Assembly (NCBI GenBank): GCA_964578835.1
Contig: CAZOEL010000080.1
Span: forward strand, 1 to 31,234
Source of the DNA: CAZOEL01 sp964578835
Lineage (GTDB): Bacteria > Desulfobacterota > Syntrophobacteria > Syntrophobacterales > Syntrophobacteraceae
Reading direction: 5' to 3'
DNA: 31,234 nucleotides
Shown piece after piece: positions 24,124-31,234 of the stretch. Position 1 is the first letter of the stretch. Each line of letters starts with the position of its first letter. The notes under the pieces were generated by a model that searched no databases, was not told the origin of the DNA, and saw only the letters and a list, made by a program, of their open reading frames with translations. A program made the position numbers and the translations under genes.

Positions 24124-24334
24124 ATGACCGAAATTCTCACGTTGAAAGCGCATACTGATCCTCCTGTCATCACATCGTTCATACTTCCGTTTCGCATCCA
24201 TTTCTCGCAGTCAATTCCAGAGCTATGCGCCGATATTTTCTTGAGGCTGAAGAACGCTTCGTTTAGCAGATGATGGCGCTCTCGTCTTCAGGATAGGTTT
24301 TCGTAGAAGCCAAACTATGGTAAACACCTACAGT

Positions 24335-24359
24335 GCTTCAGGGAAATCCAGCCTGAAGC
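24335..24359 (+). promoter_or_regulatory. Leader hairpin before the ACT gene
   Basis: GCTTCAGG (24335-24342) pairs with CCTGAAGC (24352-24359) over a 9-nt loop. It is followed by TTTG only, so it is not a clear terminator, but it sits in the long leader and could be an attenuator or stability element. Confidence 0.35.
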
Positions 24360-24440
24360 TTTGTAGCGCGAATAATATAAAACAACCGACGGGCGCCGCG
24401 GTGAATCGCTCATCCCGGCTTCCCCGATGAGGAGGTTCAA

Positions 24441-24884
24441 ATGAAGCTCAAGCAAATCGTGTTGTCGATAGAAAACTCACCGGAGCGTCTCTACCAGGTC
24501 ACCAACGCCTTGGGGGAGGCGGGAATCAACCTGAGAGCGCTCAATCTGGTGGACACCGGGGAATTCGGGCAGCTCAAGCTTTTGGTCTCGGATTTGCCGA
24601 AGGCCAGGCGCATTCTCATGGAGCTTCAGATGCCGGCTTTCGTCAACGAAGTGGTGGCGGCCGAGATGCCGGATGTGCCCAGAAGCCTTGCCGGCGTGTT
24701 GAAGCCTTTGACCGAGGCGGGACTCTATCCGACCAGCATGTATGCCTTCCATGGCTCTTCTCAAGGCAAGGTGGTCATGATCTTCCGGTTCAGCGACAAT
24801 GACAGGGCTGTGGAGATGCTCGAGCGGATGGGCGTCAGGATCCTGGACTCCGAAGCCTTCGGTATACTTGAAAGCGGAAAATAA
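24441..24884 (+). CDS. Tandem ACT-domain protein
   Basis: The 147-aa protein contains two ACT domains in a row: residues 1-70 (KQIVLSIENSPERLYQVTNALGEAGINLRAL) and about 71-147 (VPRSLAGVLKPLTEAGLYPTSMYAF). ACT domains bind amino acids or similar small ligands. Stand-alone tandem-ACT proteins commonly occur next to phenylacetate-CoA ligase genes in anaerobes, and such a ligase lies 5.7 kb away here on the other strand. GAGGAGG sits 6 nt before the ATG. It opens the cluster with the activase gene 21 bp downstream. It probably senses a substrate or product; the ligand is unknown. Confidence 0.88.
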   Translation: MKLKQIVLSIENSPERLYQVTNALGEAGINLRALNLVDTGEFGQLKLLVSDLPKARRILMELQMPAFVNEVVAAEMPDVPRSLAGVLKPLTEAGLYPTSMYAFHGSSQGKVVMIFRFSDNDRAVEMLERMGVRILDSEAFGILESGK

Positions 24885-24905
24885 AAGGGAAAGGCGTCAT
24901 CGCTT

Positions 24906-25688
24906 ATGGATCCCATTTATGTGGGTGTCGACATTGGAGCATCCAGAACCAAGGTGGCCGTTCTGAGCTCAGAGAAGAAACTGATCGGTTACAATACCAG
25001 AAAGTCGGGGACCGATTTTTCCGCAACGGCGATTGCAGCACTTCAAGCTTCGCTGGAAATGGCGGGAAGATCCGAGGCGGATATCGCCAACGCCGTCTCC
25101 ACTGGCTATGGAAGGATGAACGCGCCTTATGCGCGCCACGCAAAGACGGAAATCGGATGCCACGCCAAAGGCTCCTATTTCTTTTTTCCCAAGGCCATCA
25201 CGGTCATCGATATCGGAGGCCAGGACAACAAGATCATCAAATTGGACGAGGCGGGACGAAGAACAGGATTCAAGATGAACCGCAAATGCGCGGCAGGCAC
25301 CGGCGCGTTCTTTGAAGAGATGGCTGCTCGTCTCGATATCCCTTTGGAAGAAATGGACTCTCTGGCGAGGCAGTCCAAAGACATGGTAAAGTTGGGCAGT
25401 TTTTGCACTGTCTTCTCCGCTACGGAAGTACTGGAGAACATCCGACATGGGAAGAAGGTCGTCGATATCGTCAAAGGCGTTTTTTTCTCGATGATCAAAA
25501 GAGTATTGGAGATGGATTCGCTGACGGACAACGTGGTTATGACCGGCGGCGTAGTGGAAAACAATCCATACATAGTGACCATGACTGAAGAGCTGATAGG
25601 GCGAAGAATTCTAGTCTCCGAGCGGCCACAGTTGGCTGGAGCGATCGGAGCGGCGCTGTACGGCATGGATTCAGACGAAAGCGGCTAG
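24906..25688 (+). CDS. ATP-dependent acyl-CoA dehydratase/reductase activase (HgdC/BadF family)
   Basis: The 260-aa protein is an Fe-S ASKHA-fold ATPase that injects electrons, at the cost of ATP, into an HgdB-like partner. Seen: the phosphate-binding GVDIGASRTKVAV at the start, IDIGGQDNK (about 102-109), and the cluster cysteines C128 in NRKCAAGTG and C167 in GSFCTVF. These equal the two Cys of HgdC that hold one [4Fe-4S] between two monomers. MTGGVVENN is also present. Length equals HgdC (260 aa). It directly precedes the single HgdB-like gene, so the pair is one system. Its reductant, likely ferredoxin, lies outside the window. Confidence 0.92.
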   Translation: MDPIYVGVDIGASRTKVAVLSSEKKLIGYNTRKSGTDFSATAIAALQASLEMAGRSEADIANAVSTGYGRMNAPYARHAKTEIGCHAKGSYFFFPKAITVIDIGGQDNKIIKLDEAGRRTGFKMNRKCAAGTGAFFEEMAARLDIPLEEMDSLARQSKDMVKLGSFCTVFSATEVLENIRHGKKVVDIVKGVFFSMIKRVLEMDSLTDNVVMTGGVVENNPYIVTMTEELIGRRILVSERPQLAGAIGAALYGMDSDESG

Positions 25689-25764
25689 TACGGATTAGCG
25701 GTAGCGGACCAGGTGTATTTCTCATCATTTGACCAAATTGAAATATCTGAAGAAAGGGTGCGGT

Positions 25765-27012
25765 ATGGCTTCAGGAGAGGTTGTGATAAGGCGGCTCAAG
25801 ACTTCCAAGGATATCGGCAAATTCATGGCGGATTATTACTACGAGCTCGATGGCGCTTCCAAATCGGGAAAGCAGAAGATCGCCTGGTGCACAAGCGTAG
25901 GACCTGCAGAGATACTCAGAGCAATGGGATACCTTGTCTATTTTCCCGAGACCCACTCTGCGATGCTCGGAACCACGCGTATGGCCACAGACCTCATTCC
26001 CAAAGCCAACGCCATTGGCTATTCCCCCGATATCTGTTCATACCTGACTGCAGACATAGGCGCGTTTCTCGAGGGCGCCACTCCTCTGCCCAAGGCGTTT
26101 CCCGGAATCGAAAGCGTGCCACGAGCCGATGCGCTGGTATACAACACCAACCAGTGCCGCGATGTTCAGGACTGGTTTGCATGGTACTCGAGAAAGCTCG
26201 GCGCTCCCTCCGTTGGCATCGAGACTCACAGGAACGTGGGAGAGGTGACGCAGGCGCATGTCTCATCGATAGTCGGGCAGATGGAGAGCATCATCGAGCC
26301 CCTGGAAAAGGCGGCAGGCCGAAAGCTCGACATGGAGGAGCTCAAGAACGCAGTGGCTCTCTCCCGCCAGTGCTCGGACCTGTGGGCGGAATGCCTGGGC
26401 GCGGCCGCTTCGGTCCCCGCCCCGCTCACCTTTTTTGACGGCACCACCCTCATGGGTCCCGCGGTTGTCGGCAGAGGAACCCAGAAGGCGATCGATGTCT
26501 ATAAGCTTCTCCTGGAAGAGCTCCAGGAGCGCACAGCCGCTGGAGTGGGCGCCATAGGAGAAGAGAGATACCGCATCTACTGGGATGGGATGCCCGTTTG
26601 GGGGCGGATTGGCGTTCACTCGAAGCTTTTTGCAGAGCTCAAGGCCAATGTGATCGCATCGACCTACTGCAGCAGCTGGATCTTTAGCGCTCTCGATCCC
26701 GCAAAACCCTTCGAGAGCATGGCCAGAGCTTACACAGAGCTGTTCATCGTGCGCTCCGATGATTACAAAGAGAGCTACATCAAAGAAAAGCTCAAAGTCT
26801 ACAAAGCCGACGGCATCATCTATCACGACGCGAAGACCTGTCCGAACAACTCCAACTGTCGCTACGGCCTGCCACAGCGACTGGAGGCGCAAACCCATAT
26901 TCCGTCTCTTATCATCAATGGCGACCTCAACGACCTAAGATGCCTCTCGGATGAACAGACCAAGACGAATGTGGAGGCGTTCATCGAGCAACTCGAGGAA
27001 GTGAAGTCATAA
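25765..27012 (+). CDS. HgdB-like single-subunit reductase (double-cubane cluster protein type)
   Basis: The 415-aa protein belongs to the 2-hydroxyacyl-CoA dehydratase/benzoyl-CoA reductase subunit family. It has the characteristic TNQCRD (C131) and further cysteines C42, C91, C302, C359 and C365 (DAKTCPNNSNCRYG) available for Fe-S ligands. Classic dehydratases need two homologous subunits; here only one is encoded, with one activase. That is the gene content of the double-cubane cluster proteins (YjiM-like), whose homodimers reduce small molecules at an Fe8S9 double cubane. The ATG at 25765, with AAGGG 7 nt before, is preferred over a TTG twelve codons earlier. The substrate is unknown; the neighbours (an atypical deaminase-like protein and PaaK) hint at an N-heterocycle or aromatic acid (inference). 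Confidence 0.87.
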   Translation: MASGEVVIRRLKTSKDIGKFMADYYYELDGASKSGKQKIAWCTSVGPAEILRAMGYLVYFPETHSAMLGTTRMATDLIPKANAIGYSPDICSYLTADIGAFLEGATPLPKAFPGIESVPRADALVYNTNQCRDVQDWFAWYSRKLGAPSVGIETHRNVGEVTQAHVSSIVGQMESIIEPLEKAAGRKLDMEELKNAVALSRQCSDLWAECLGAAASVPAPLTFFDGTTLMGPAVVGRGTQKAIDVYKLLLEELQERTAAGVGAIGEERYRIYWDGMPVWGRIGVHSKLFAELKANVIASTYCSSWIFSALDPAKPFESMARAYTELFIVRSDDYKESYIKEKLKVYKADGIIYHDAKTCPNNSNCRYGLPQRLEAQTHIPSLIINGDLNDLRCLSDEQTKTNVEAFIEQLEEVKS

Positions 27013-27382
27013 GAGCTTCAATTGGAGATCTTAGGAACTATCTGAAGAAAGGGACATTGGCTCTTTGCCTGCGCCTATTTCGTCATTCCGGTAGTCTTCA
27101 AGCCGGAATCCATCCCAACGCAAAACCTGGATTCCGGCTAGAAACACGCCGGAATGACGCGAAAAGGGCATTTTCAAACAGTCTCTTGTAGCGTCTGGCA
27201 ATCACGGCATTCCTCGTTGCGGTTCGCGTAGGGGGGCGGAAGTTTTTCTCCGCCCACAGGAATCCGGCTCTTTTCGAGAACAAAGACCGGCTCCATCGAG
27301 GCTCCTCAAGGGCGTGAAGCTCGAGTATGCCTCGTGGAACGTTTAGGGTGCGCGCAATCATAGAAGAAAAGGAGAAGAACGC
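27013..27382. other. 370-bp intergenic region with inverted repeat
   Basis: Apart from the nested inverted repeat at 27081-27159, no gene, strong promoter or terminator was seen between the reductase and MFS genes. The gap is unusually long for an operon, so the MFS and amidohydrolase genes may have their own promoter. Confidence 0.5.
27081..27159. repeat. Nested inverted repeat (CGTCATTCCGG type)
   Basis: CGTCATTCCGG (27081-27091) is the exact reverse complement of 27149-27159, and AGCCGGAATCCA (27101-27112) is that of 27128-27139. This is the dispersed CGTCATTCCGG/GGATTCCGG element common in intergenic regions of proteobacteria, as I recall. It may act as a hairpin or a mobile non-coding repeat. 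Confidence 0.7.
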
Positions 27383-28684
27383 ATGCAATCCGATTCTTTA
27401 GGCAAACCTTTACGGTACCGCTGGCTCATCTTCTGGATTCTTGCCTTTTGCTATGTTCTGGTATATTTCCACCGCCTCTGCCCGGCTGTGGTGGCCGTGG
27501 ATATGATGCAGGATCTCGAGGCGGGAGGAGCGCTTGTCGGCCTGCTCAGTTCAGCTTATTTCTATCCCTACGCGATCATGCAGCTGCCGGCCGGCCTACT
27601 CTCCGACTCATGGGGACCGAGGCGCTCAGTCACGCTCTTTTTTGCTTTGGCTTTCCTGGGCTCTCTGCTTCAGGGGTTGGCCCCGTCGGCTTTTTGGGCC
27701 GTGGTCGGTCGGATGCTGGTGGGATTCGGCGTATCCATGCTCTTTGTGCCCACCATGAAAATCCTTGCCGTATGGTTTCGCGTGAGCGAGTTCGCAACGA
27801 TGGCCGCCATTCTGATGGTTATGGGCGGAGTCGGCTCCCTTAGCGCCGCTACGCCGCTCGCCCTCCTCAGCAACTGGATCGGATGGCGTTCATCCTTTGT
27901 CGTAGTGGGAGTCTTCACTCTGATAATGGCGGCCCTGGTATGGATTTTCGTGCGGGATCGCCCATCCGATTTCGGCTGGCCTTCAATAACCGAAGCTCGC
28001 GGTCCCGCGGCGCCGGCTATCGGGCTAATGGAAGGCATGAAAAAGGTTTTGAGCCATCCCCCGTTCTGGCCGCTCGCCATCTGGTTCTTCTTTGATTTCG
28101 CTGTTTTCTTCTCCTTTGGCGGTCTTTGGGGAGGGCCATACCTCATGCATCTCTATGGACTTTCGAAAGCCGAAGCGGGTCAGATCCTCTCGATGATGGC
28201 GGTCGGGATGATATTGGGAAGTCCTTTGCTCAGCTTTCTCTCGGATCGGGTCTTTCGAGGGCGCAAGCCCGTGCTCCTGCTCTCGAGCGTCATCGTATCG
28301 GCGCTGACCGCGCTGCTGGCCTTCCGGACGGCCGATCTTTCCATCCCAGTTCTCTACATCGTTTGCCTCCTGCTCGGCATATTTTCGAGCGCCATCGTAG
28401 TCATCGGCATCACTACCGCCAAGGAGCTATTCCCCTTGCAGATCGCCGGGACATCGACCGGGTTGGTCAACCTGTTTCCTTTTGCGGGTGGAGCAGTCTT
28501 TCAGCCTCTTTTGGGCTACCTGCTGGAACGTCAGGGAAAGGTGGATGGAGCCTTCACCGTCGCCGGGTATGAACAAGCTTTCCTTGCGCTTTTCTTGTGC
28601 GGACTCGTTGGCTTGCTTTCGTGCTTCTTTCTGAAAGAAACGCTGACAGTTGAAGCGAACATCCAGATGGAAACCGCCAAATAG
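27383..28684 (+). CDS. MFS transporter
   Basis: The 433-aa protein is a 12-helix major facilitator. Visible: a first helix WLIFWILAFCYVLVYFHRLCPA, the motif A-like loop LLSDSWGPRR (about 71-80) after helix 2, the VGRMLVGFGVSMLFVPTMK signature in helix 4, and a second half with LSFLSDRVFRGRKP (motif A copy). Length is normal for the family. AGGAG lies 8 nt before the ATG. It sits between the reductase and the deaminase-like gene, so it likely imports the substrate or exports a product of this cluster; the substrate cannot be told from sequence. Confidence 0.9.
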   Translation: MQSDSLGKPLRYRWLIFWILAFCYVLVYFHRLCPAVVAVDMMQDLEAGGALVGLLSSAYFYPYAIMQLPAGLLSDSWGPRRSVTLFFALAFLGSLLQGLAPSAFWAVVGRMLVGFGVSMLFVPTMKILAVWFRVSEFATMAAILMVMGGVGSLSAATPLALLSNWIGWRSSFVVVGVFTLIMAALVWIFVRDRPSDFGWPSITEARGPAAPAIGLMEGMKKVLSHPPFWPLAIWFFFDFAVFFSFGGLWGGPYLMHLYGLSKAEAGQILSMMAVGMILGSPLLSFLSDRVFRGRKPVLLLSSVIVSALTALLAFRTADLSIPVLYIVCLLLGIFSSAIVVIGITTAKELFPLQIAGTSTGLVNLFPFAGGAVFQPLLGYLLERQGKVDGAFTVAGYEQAFLALFLCGLVGLLSCFFLKETLTVEANIQMETAK

Positions 28685-28714
28685 ACTTCTCAAACGGACT
28701 GGAGAATAATAGAT

Positions 28715-30496
28715 ATGAGAAACCCTCTCTCCCGCAGGTTCCTGTGCGATATCGAAGAAAGACGTGCTCTGATGCGAACCGCTCTCGGTCAGGAGCCGGC
28801 GGACATAGCCATCGTCAATGCCTCAATGGTCAATGTGTATACCGGCGAGCTCCAGGAAAATTGCGCCGTCGCCATCAAAGGCAAATGGATTGCCGCAGTG
28901 GGACCAGACGCGCAGCCGACTATCGGCGAATCGACGCTGGTTTTGGATGCTTCGGGGAAGATCCTCATACCGGGCTTCATCGAAGGGCATACGCACCTCG
29001 CATGGATTGCAGGCGTCGAGGCCTTTCTTCCCTACGCCATCAAGGGAGGAACAACCACGATCATCACAGAAACTTTGGAAGCATACCCGGTAGCGGGAAA
29101 CGAAGGAGTTTGCGACTTTCTCGATTCCCTGAAGGACCAGCCCATTAAGTTCCTGGGCGCGGCTCCCGCCATGGTCTCCGTCAGTCGAGCCTCAAACGGA
29201 ATAGCGCCGGCGGATCTCGATGAACTGCTCAAGAGAGAAGATGTCGTAGGGCTTGGAGAATCCTATTGGCAAGGCGTGCTGCAGTCTCCGGATATCTATA
29301 TGCCCCTTTTTCAGAAGACTCTCGACTGCGGAAAGGTGCTGGAAGGCCATACGGCGGGGGCAAAGGGCAAGAAGCTCATGGCTTACGTCGCGTCAGGAGC
29401 CTCCTCCTGCCATGAGCCGATCAAGGCGCAGGAGGCGTTGGAGCGGTTGAGGCTCGGCCTGTATGTGATGGCTCGTGAGGGCAGCATTCGCAAGGACTTG
29501 GAGGCGATAGCCGAGATCAGAAATGAAAATATCGACTTCAGAAGGCTCATCTTGGTGACGGACGGAGTCGAGCCAAAGGAGTTGATTGAAAAAGGCTATC
29601 TCGAATTTGTCGTACAGAAAGCCATCGACCTCGGATTCGACCCAATCAAAGCCATCCAGATGGCCACGCTCAACGTGGCTGAGCATTTCGGCCTGGACGA
29701 CGCCATAGGCGGCCTTGCGCCCGGCAAGTGCGCCGATATTCTGATGATTCCGGATCTGAAGACCATTTCTCCAAAGACAGTCATCAGCAACGGCCGCATT
29801 ATCTTCAAGGAAGGCAAGCTGCTCGAGGCGCCCCGCAAGCATAATTACTCTCATAACACCCTGAATTCCATTCATCTGCCAAGAGCGGTGAGACCTTCGG
29901 ATTTCGATATCCGCGTTCGAGACGCTTCCAAGAGCCCGGTCAAGGTTCGGGTCATCGAAATGGTCACCGATCTCGTGACAAAGGAAACCTTGGTGGAGGT
30001 CGCTCCCGTCGATGGAAAAATCCTGATGGATTTGGAGCAGGATATATTGAAGATAGCCGCGGTGGATCGTAGAACCAATACCGGCAAAACTTTTGTGGGG
30101 CTCATCAAGGGCTTTCAGATGAAGAAAGGCGCCATGGCGGCCAGCTCCTCCTGGGACACTTACGATATTGTTGTAGTGGGAGCCAATGAAGAAGATATGG
30201 CGCTCGCAGTCAACCGCATCCATGAGCTCCAAGGCGGCATCGTCATCTGCGCGGGCGGGAAGGTGAAGGCGGAGCTTCCGCTCCCGGTTTTTGGAATCGT
30301 GTCGGATCTACCGATGGAAGAGATCTCTGAAAGGCTCCAATCTGTGAGGCAGGCGTCCAGCGATTTGGGAATGCCCTTCCCCGACTCCACGCTTTCTCTG
30401 ATTACTCTTACCGGAGCGGCGATCCCGCACATGAGAATCTGCGAAGAGGGCATCGTCAACATGAGAGATGGCAAAACGCATCCCCTGGAGGCGTAA
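28715..30496 (+). CDS. Adenine-deaminase-like amidohydrolase with altered active site
   Basis: The 593-aa protein aligns in layout with adenine deaminase (AdeC/Ade): N-terminal beta sandwich, amidohydrolase barrel and the Ade C-terminal domain. Metal-site candidates are H92 and H94 (GHTH), E182 (GLGE), H212 (EGHTAG), H233 (SCHEP) and D283. Yet several hallmarks differ. The HxHIESS motif of true adenine deaminases is HTHLAW here; the catalytic TDD is TDG; and the C-terminal AHDSHN motif is replaced by SSWDTYD (W480-D484). It is still probably a metal-dependent hydrolase, but on a substrate other than adenine (inference). The gene starts 30 bp after the MFS gene and is therefore likely co-transcribed with it, ending at a perfect 15-bp terminator stem. 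Confidence 0.82.
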   Translation: MRNPLSRRFLCDIEERRALMRTALGQEPADIAIVNASMVNVYTGELQENCAVAIKGKWIAAVGPDAQPTIGESTLVLDASGKILIPGFIEGHTHLAWIAGVEAFLPYAIKGGTTTIITETLEAYPVAGNEGVCDFLDSLKDQPIKFLGAAPAMVSVSRASNGIAPADLDELLKREDVVGLGESYWQGVLQSPDIYMPLFQKTLDCGKVLEGHTAGAKGKKLMAYVASGASSCHEPIKAQEALERLRLGLYVMAREGSIRKDLEAIAEIRNENIDFRRLILVTDGVEPKELIEKGYLEFVVQKAIDLGFDPIKAIQMATLNVAEHFGLDDAIGGLAPGKCADILMIPDLKTISPKTVISNGRIIFKEGKLLEAPRKHNYSHNTLNSIHLPRAVRPSDFDIRVRDASKSPVKVRVIEMVTDLVTKETLVEVAPVDGKILMDLEQDILKIAAVDRRTNTGKTFVGLIKGFQMKKGAMAASSSWDTYDIVVVGANEEDMALAVNRIHELQGGIVICAGGKVKAELPLPVFGIVSDLPMEEISERLQSVRQASSDLGMPFPDSTLSLITLTGAAIPHMRICEEGIVNMRDGKTHPLEA

Positions 30497-30501
30497 TGAA
30501 A

Positions 30502-30540
30502 ATAAACAGGGGATCACTCGGAGAATGATCCCCTGTTTAT
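30502..30540. terminator. Bidirectional terminator between convergent genes
   Basis: A perfect 15-bp stem, ATAAACAGGGGATCA (30502-30516) with its complement (30526-30540), closes a 9-nt loop. There are short A/T-rich flanks on each side, no long T-run. It separates the plus-strand amidohydrolase from the minus-strand ligase. Confidence 0.7.
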
Positions 30541-30599
30541 GCTTGCATAGAGACTGTGGAGCAAAAGCACAAGCATGCGCAGTTACCAAAAATCAATCG

Positions 30600-31234
30600 C
30601 TATTTCGGTCTCTCGTCGAGGACTCGCACCGCTTTTCCCTCACTTCGCACCAGGGCTTTAGGCGCGGCAAGCTCGATGCCGACAGTAATGCCCAGCATGC
30701 CTTTCAAGTGAGAGCTTATTTTTTTCTCAATCCGTTCGAGCTTCTCCGGATCCGGGTCAAAGTAACCTCTTTTCACTTCAACCCTGAGCCTGACGTCATC
30801 GAGATGCTTTTTCTTGCGCACCACGAGCACGTACTGCATCTCCACTTCCTCGATGTCGCTCAGGAGCGATTCGACCTGAGAGGGGAAGACGTTGACGCCG
30901 TTGATGATGAGCATGTCGTCGGAGCGTCCGGTAATCCTTTCCATCTTCACGAGGGTGCGCCCACACGAGCATTTCTCACGTCTGAAGCTTGTGATGTCCT
31001 TGGTGCGATATCTGACAAGAGGCATTGCCCGTCTCTGAATGGCGGTCAGAACAAGCTCTCCTTTTTGCCCCATGGGAACGGGCTCCAAGGTCACCGGGTC
31101 CACGATCTCGGCTATGAAGTGATCCTCATTTATGTGCAATCCGTCCTGAGCCTCGCAATCGAAAGCCATTCCGGGACCGCCCATCTCCGTAAGCCCGTAG
31201 ATGTCTCTGGCCGAGATGCCCATCCTCTCCTCTA
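30600..31234 (-). CDS. paaK: Phenylacetate-CoA ligase, C-terminal part (runs off window)
   Basis: This is the C-terminal ~210 residues of an adenylate-forming aryl-CoA ligase that makes phenylacetyl-CoA or a similar aryl-CoA from the acid, CoA and ATP. Seen: DIYGLTEMGGPG (A5 motif), RYRTKDIT (A7-like), ERITGRSDDMLIINGVNVFPSQVE (the hinge and PaaK-specific C-terminal domain) and a final catalytic Lys region, RSEGKAVRV. A CSCG site precedes the hinge. The frame stays open to the right edge (an internal Met at 31223 is not a start), so the N-terminal half and its promoter are outside. In anaerobes this ligase often sits with an ACT-domain gene; here the ACT gene is on the opposite strand 5.7 kb away. 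Confidence 0.93.
   Translation of the reverse strand, partial: EERMGISARDIYGLTEMGGPGMAFDCEAQDGLHINEDHFIAEIVDPVTLEPVPMGQKGELVLTAIQRRAMPLVRYRTKDITSFRREKCSCGRTLVKMERITGRSDDMLIINGVNVFPSQVESLLSDIEEVEMQYVLVVRKKKHLDDVRLRVEVKRGYFDPDPEKLERIEKKISSHLKGMLGITVGIELAAPKALVRSEGKAVRVLDERPK

Larger units (their letters stand above)
23709..24440. other. 732-bp intergenic region with repeat element, promoter and leader
   Basis: This gap holds a nested inverted-repeat element (23801-23989), a strong sigma70-type promoter (24079-24106), a palindrome over its start site (24110-24123) and a hairpin (24335-24359) in a leader of about 325 nt before the ACT gene. A 48-codon frame from 24124 has no ribosome-binding site, and I do not call it. 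Confidence 0.6.

Noticed and set aside
24124..24270. 48-codon frame just after the palindrome
   Set aside because: It would start within about 11 nt of the predicted transcript start with no ribosome-binding site; kept only as leader sequence.
25713..26438. 241-codon frame overlapping the reductase gene in another frame
   Set aside because: Arg/His/Ser-rich translation typical of a shadow frame; the reductase frame has clear cysteine motifs and a ribosome-binding site.
29393..30232. 279-codon minus-strand frame in the amidohydrolase gene
   Set aside because: Antisense shadow of a recognised family protein.

Overview
The window looks like chromosomal DNA of an anaerobic deltaproteobacterium (Desulfobacterota, for example a syntroph or sulfate reducer). 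This rests on gene content, not on a marker gene. It holds a CbiK-type anaerobic cobaltochelatase, a two-gene SufC-SufB iron-sulfur system, an HgdC/BadF-type activase with an HgdB-type reductase subunit, a phenylacetate-CoA ligase with an ACT-domain partner, and a probable selenoprotein. I found no rRNA, tRNA, CRISPR array, transposase or phage gene.

Layout. 0.3-1.7 kb (minus): a short gene whose frame is interrupted by one TGA followed by a textbook bacterial SECIS hairpin (a TusA-like selenoprotein that ordinary ORF calling misses), then cbiK. 1.8-4.0 kb (plus): an interleaved inverted repeat at a promoter, a 79-aa unknown protein, a terminator, and an orphan peptide-type solute-binding protein. 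4.2-7.2 kb (plus): SufC/SufB, a small exported protein and dephospho-CoA kinase. 7.3-13.0 kb (minus): a four-gene run of two dynamin-like membrane GTPases, a PLDc_N-type membrane protein and a PpiD-like chaperone/isomerase. 13.3-17.3 kb: a small lipoprotein, a LOG-family nucleotidase, an E1-like adenylyltransferase overlapping an SH3/NlpC-P60 lipoprotein, and a DUF5661-type protein. 18.1-22.9 kb (plus): the conserved stress trio PrkA, YeaH/YhbH and SpoVR, closed by a strong terminator.

23.2-31.2 kb: a hotdog thioesterase behind a perfect 24-bp palindrome, a nested inverted-repeat element, then a strong sigma70-type promoter with a perfect palindrome over its start site. That promoter leads to a cluster of an ACT-domain protein, an ATP-dependent activase, a single-subunit double-cubane-type reductase, an MFS transporter and a divergent adenine-deaminase-like amidohydrolase. 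A convergent phenylacetate-CoA ligase lies beyond a perfect 15-bp terminator stem and runs off the right edge. The cluster reads as uptake and reductive processing of an unknown N-heterocyclic or aromatic compound (inference).

The two most novel points are the TusA-like selenoprotein with its SECIS, and the double-cubane reductase/atypical amidohydrolase cluster.
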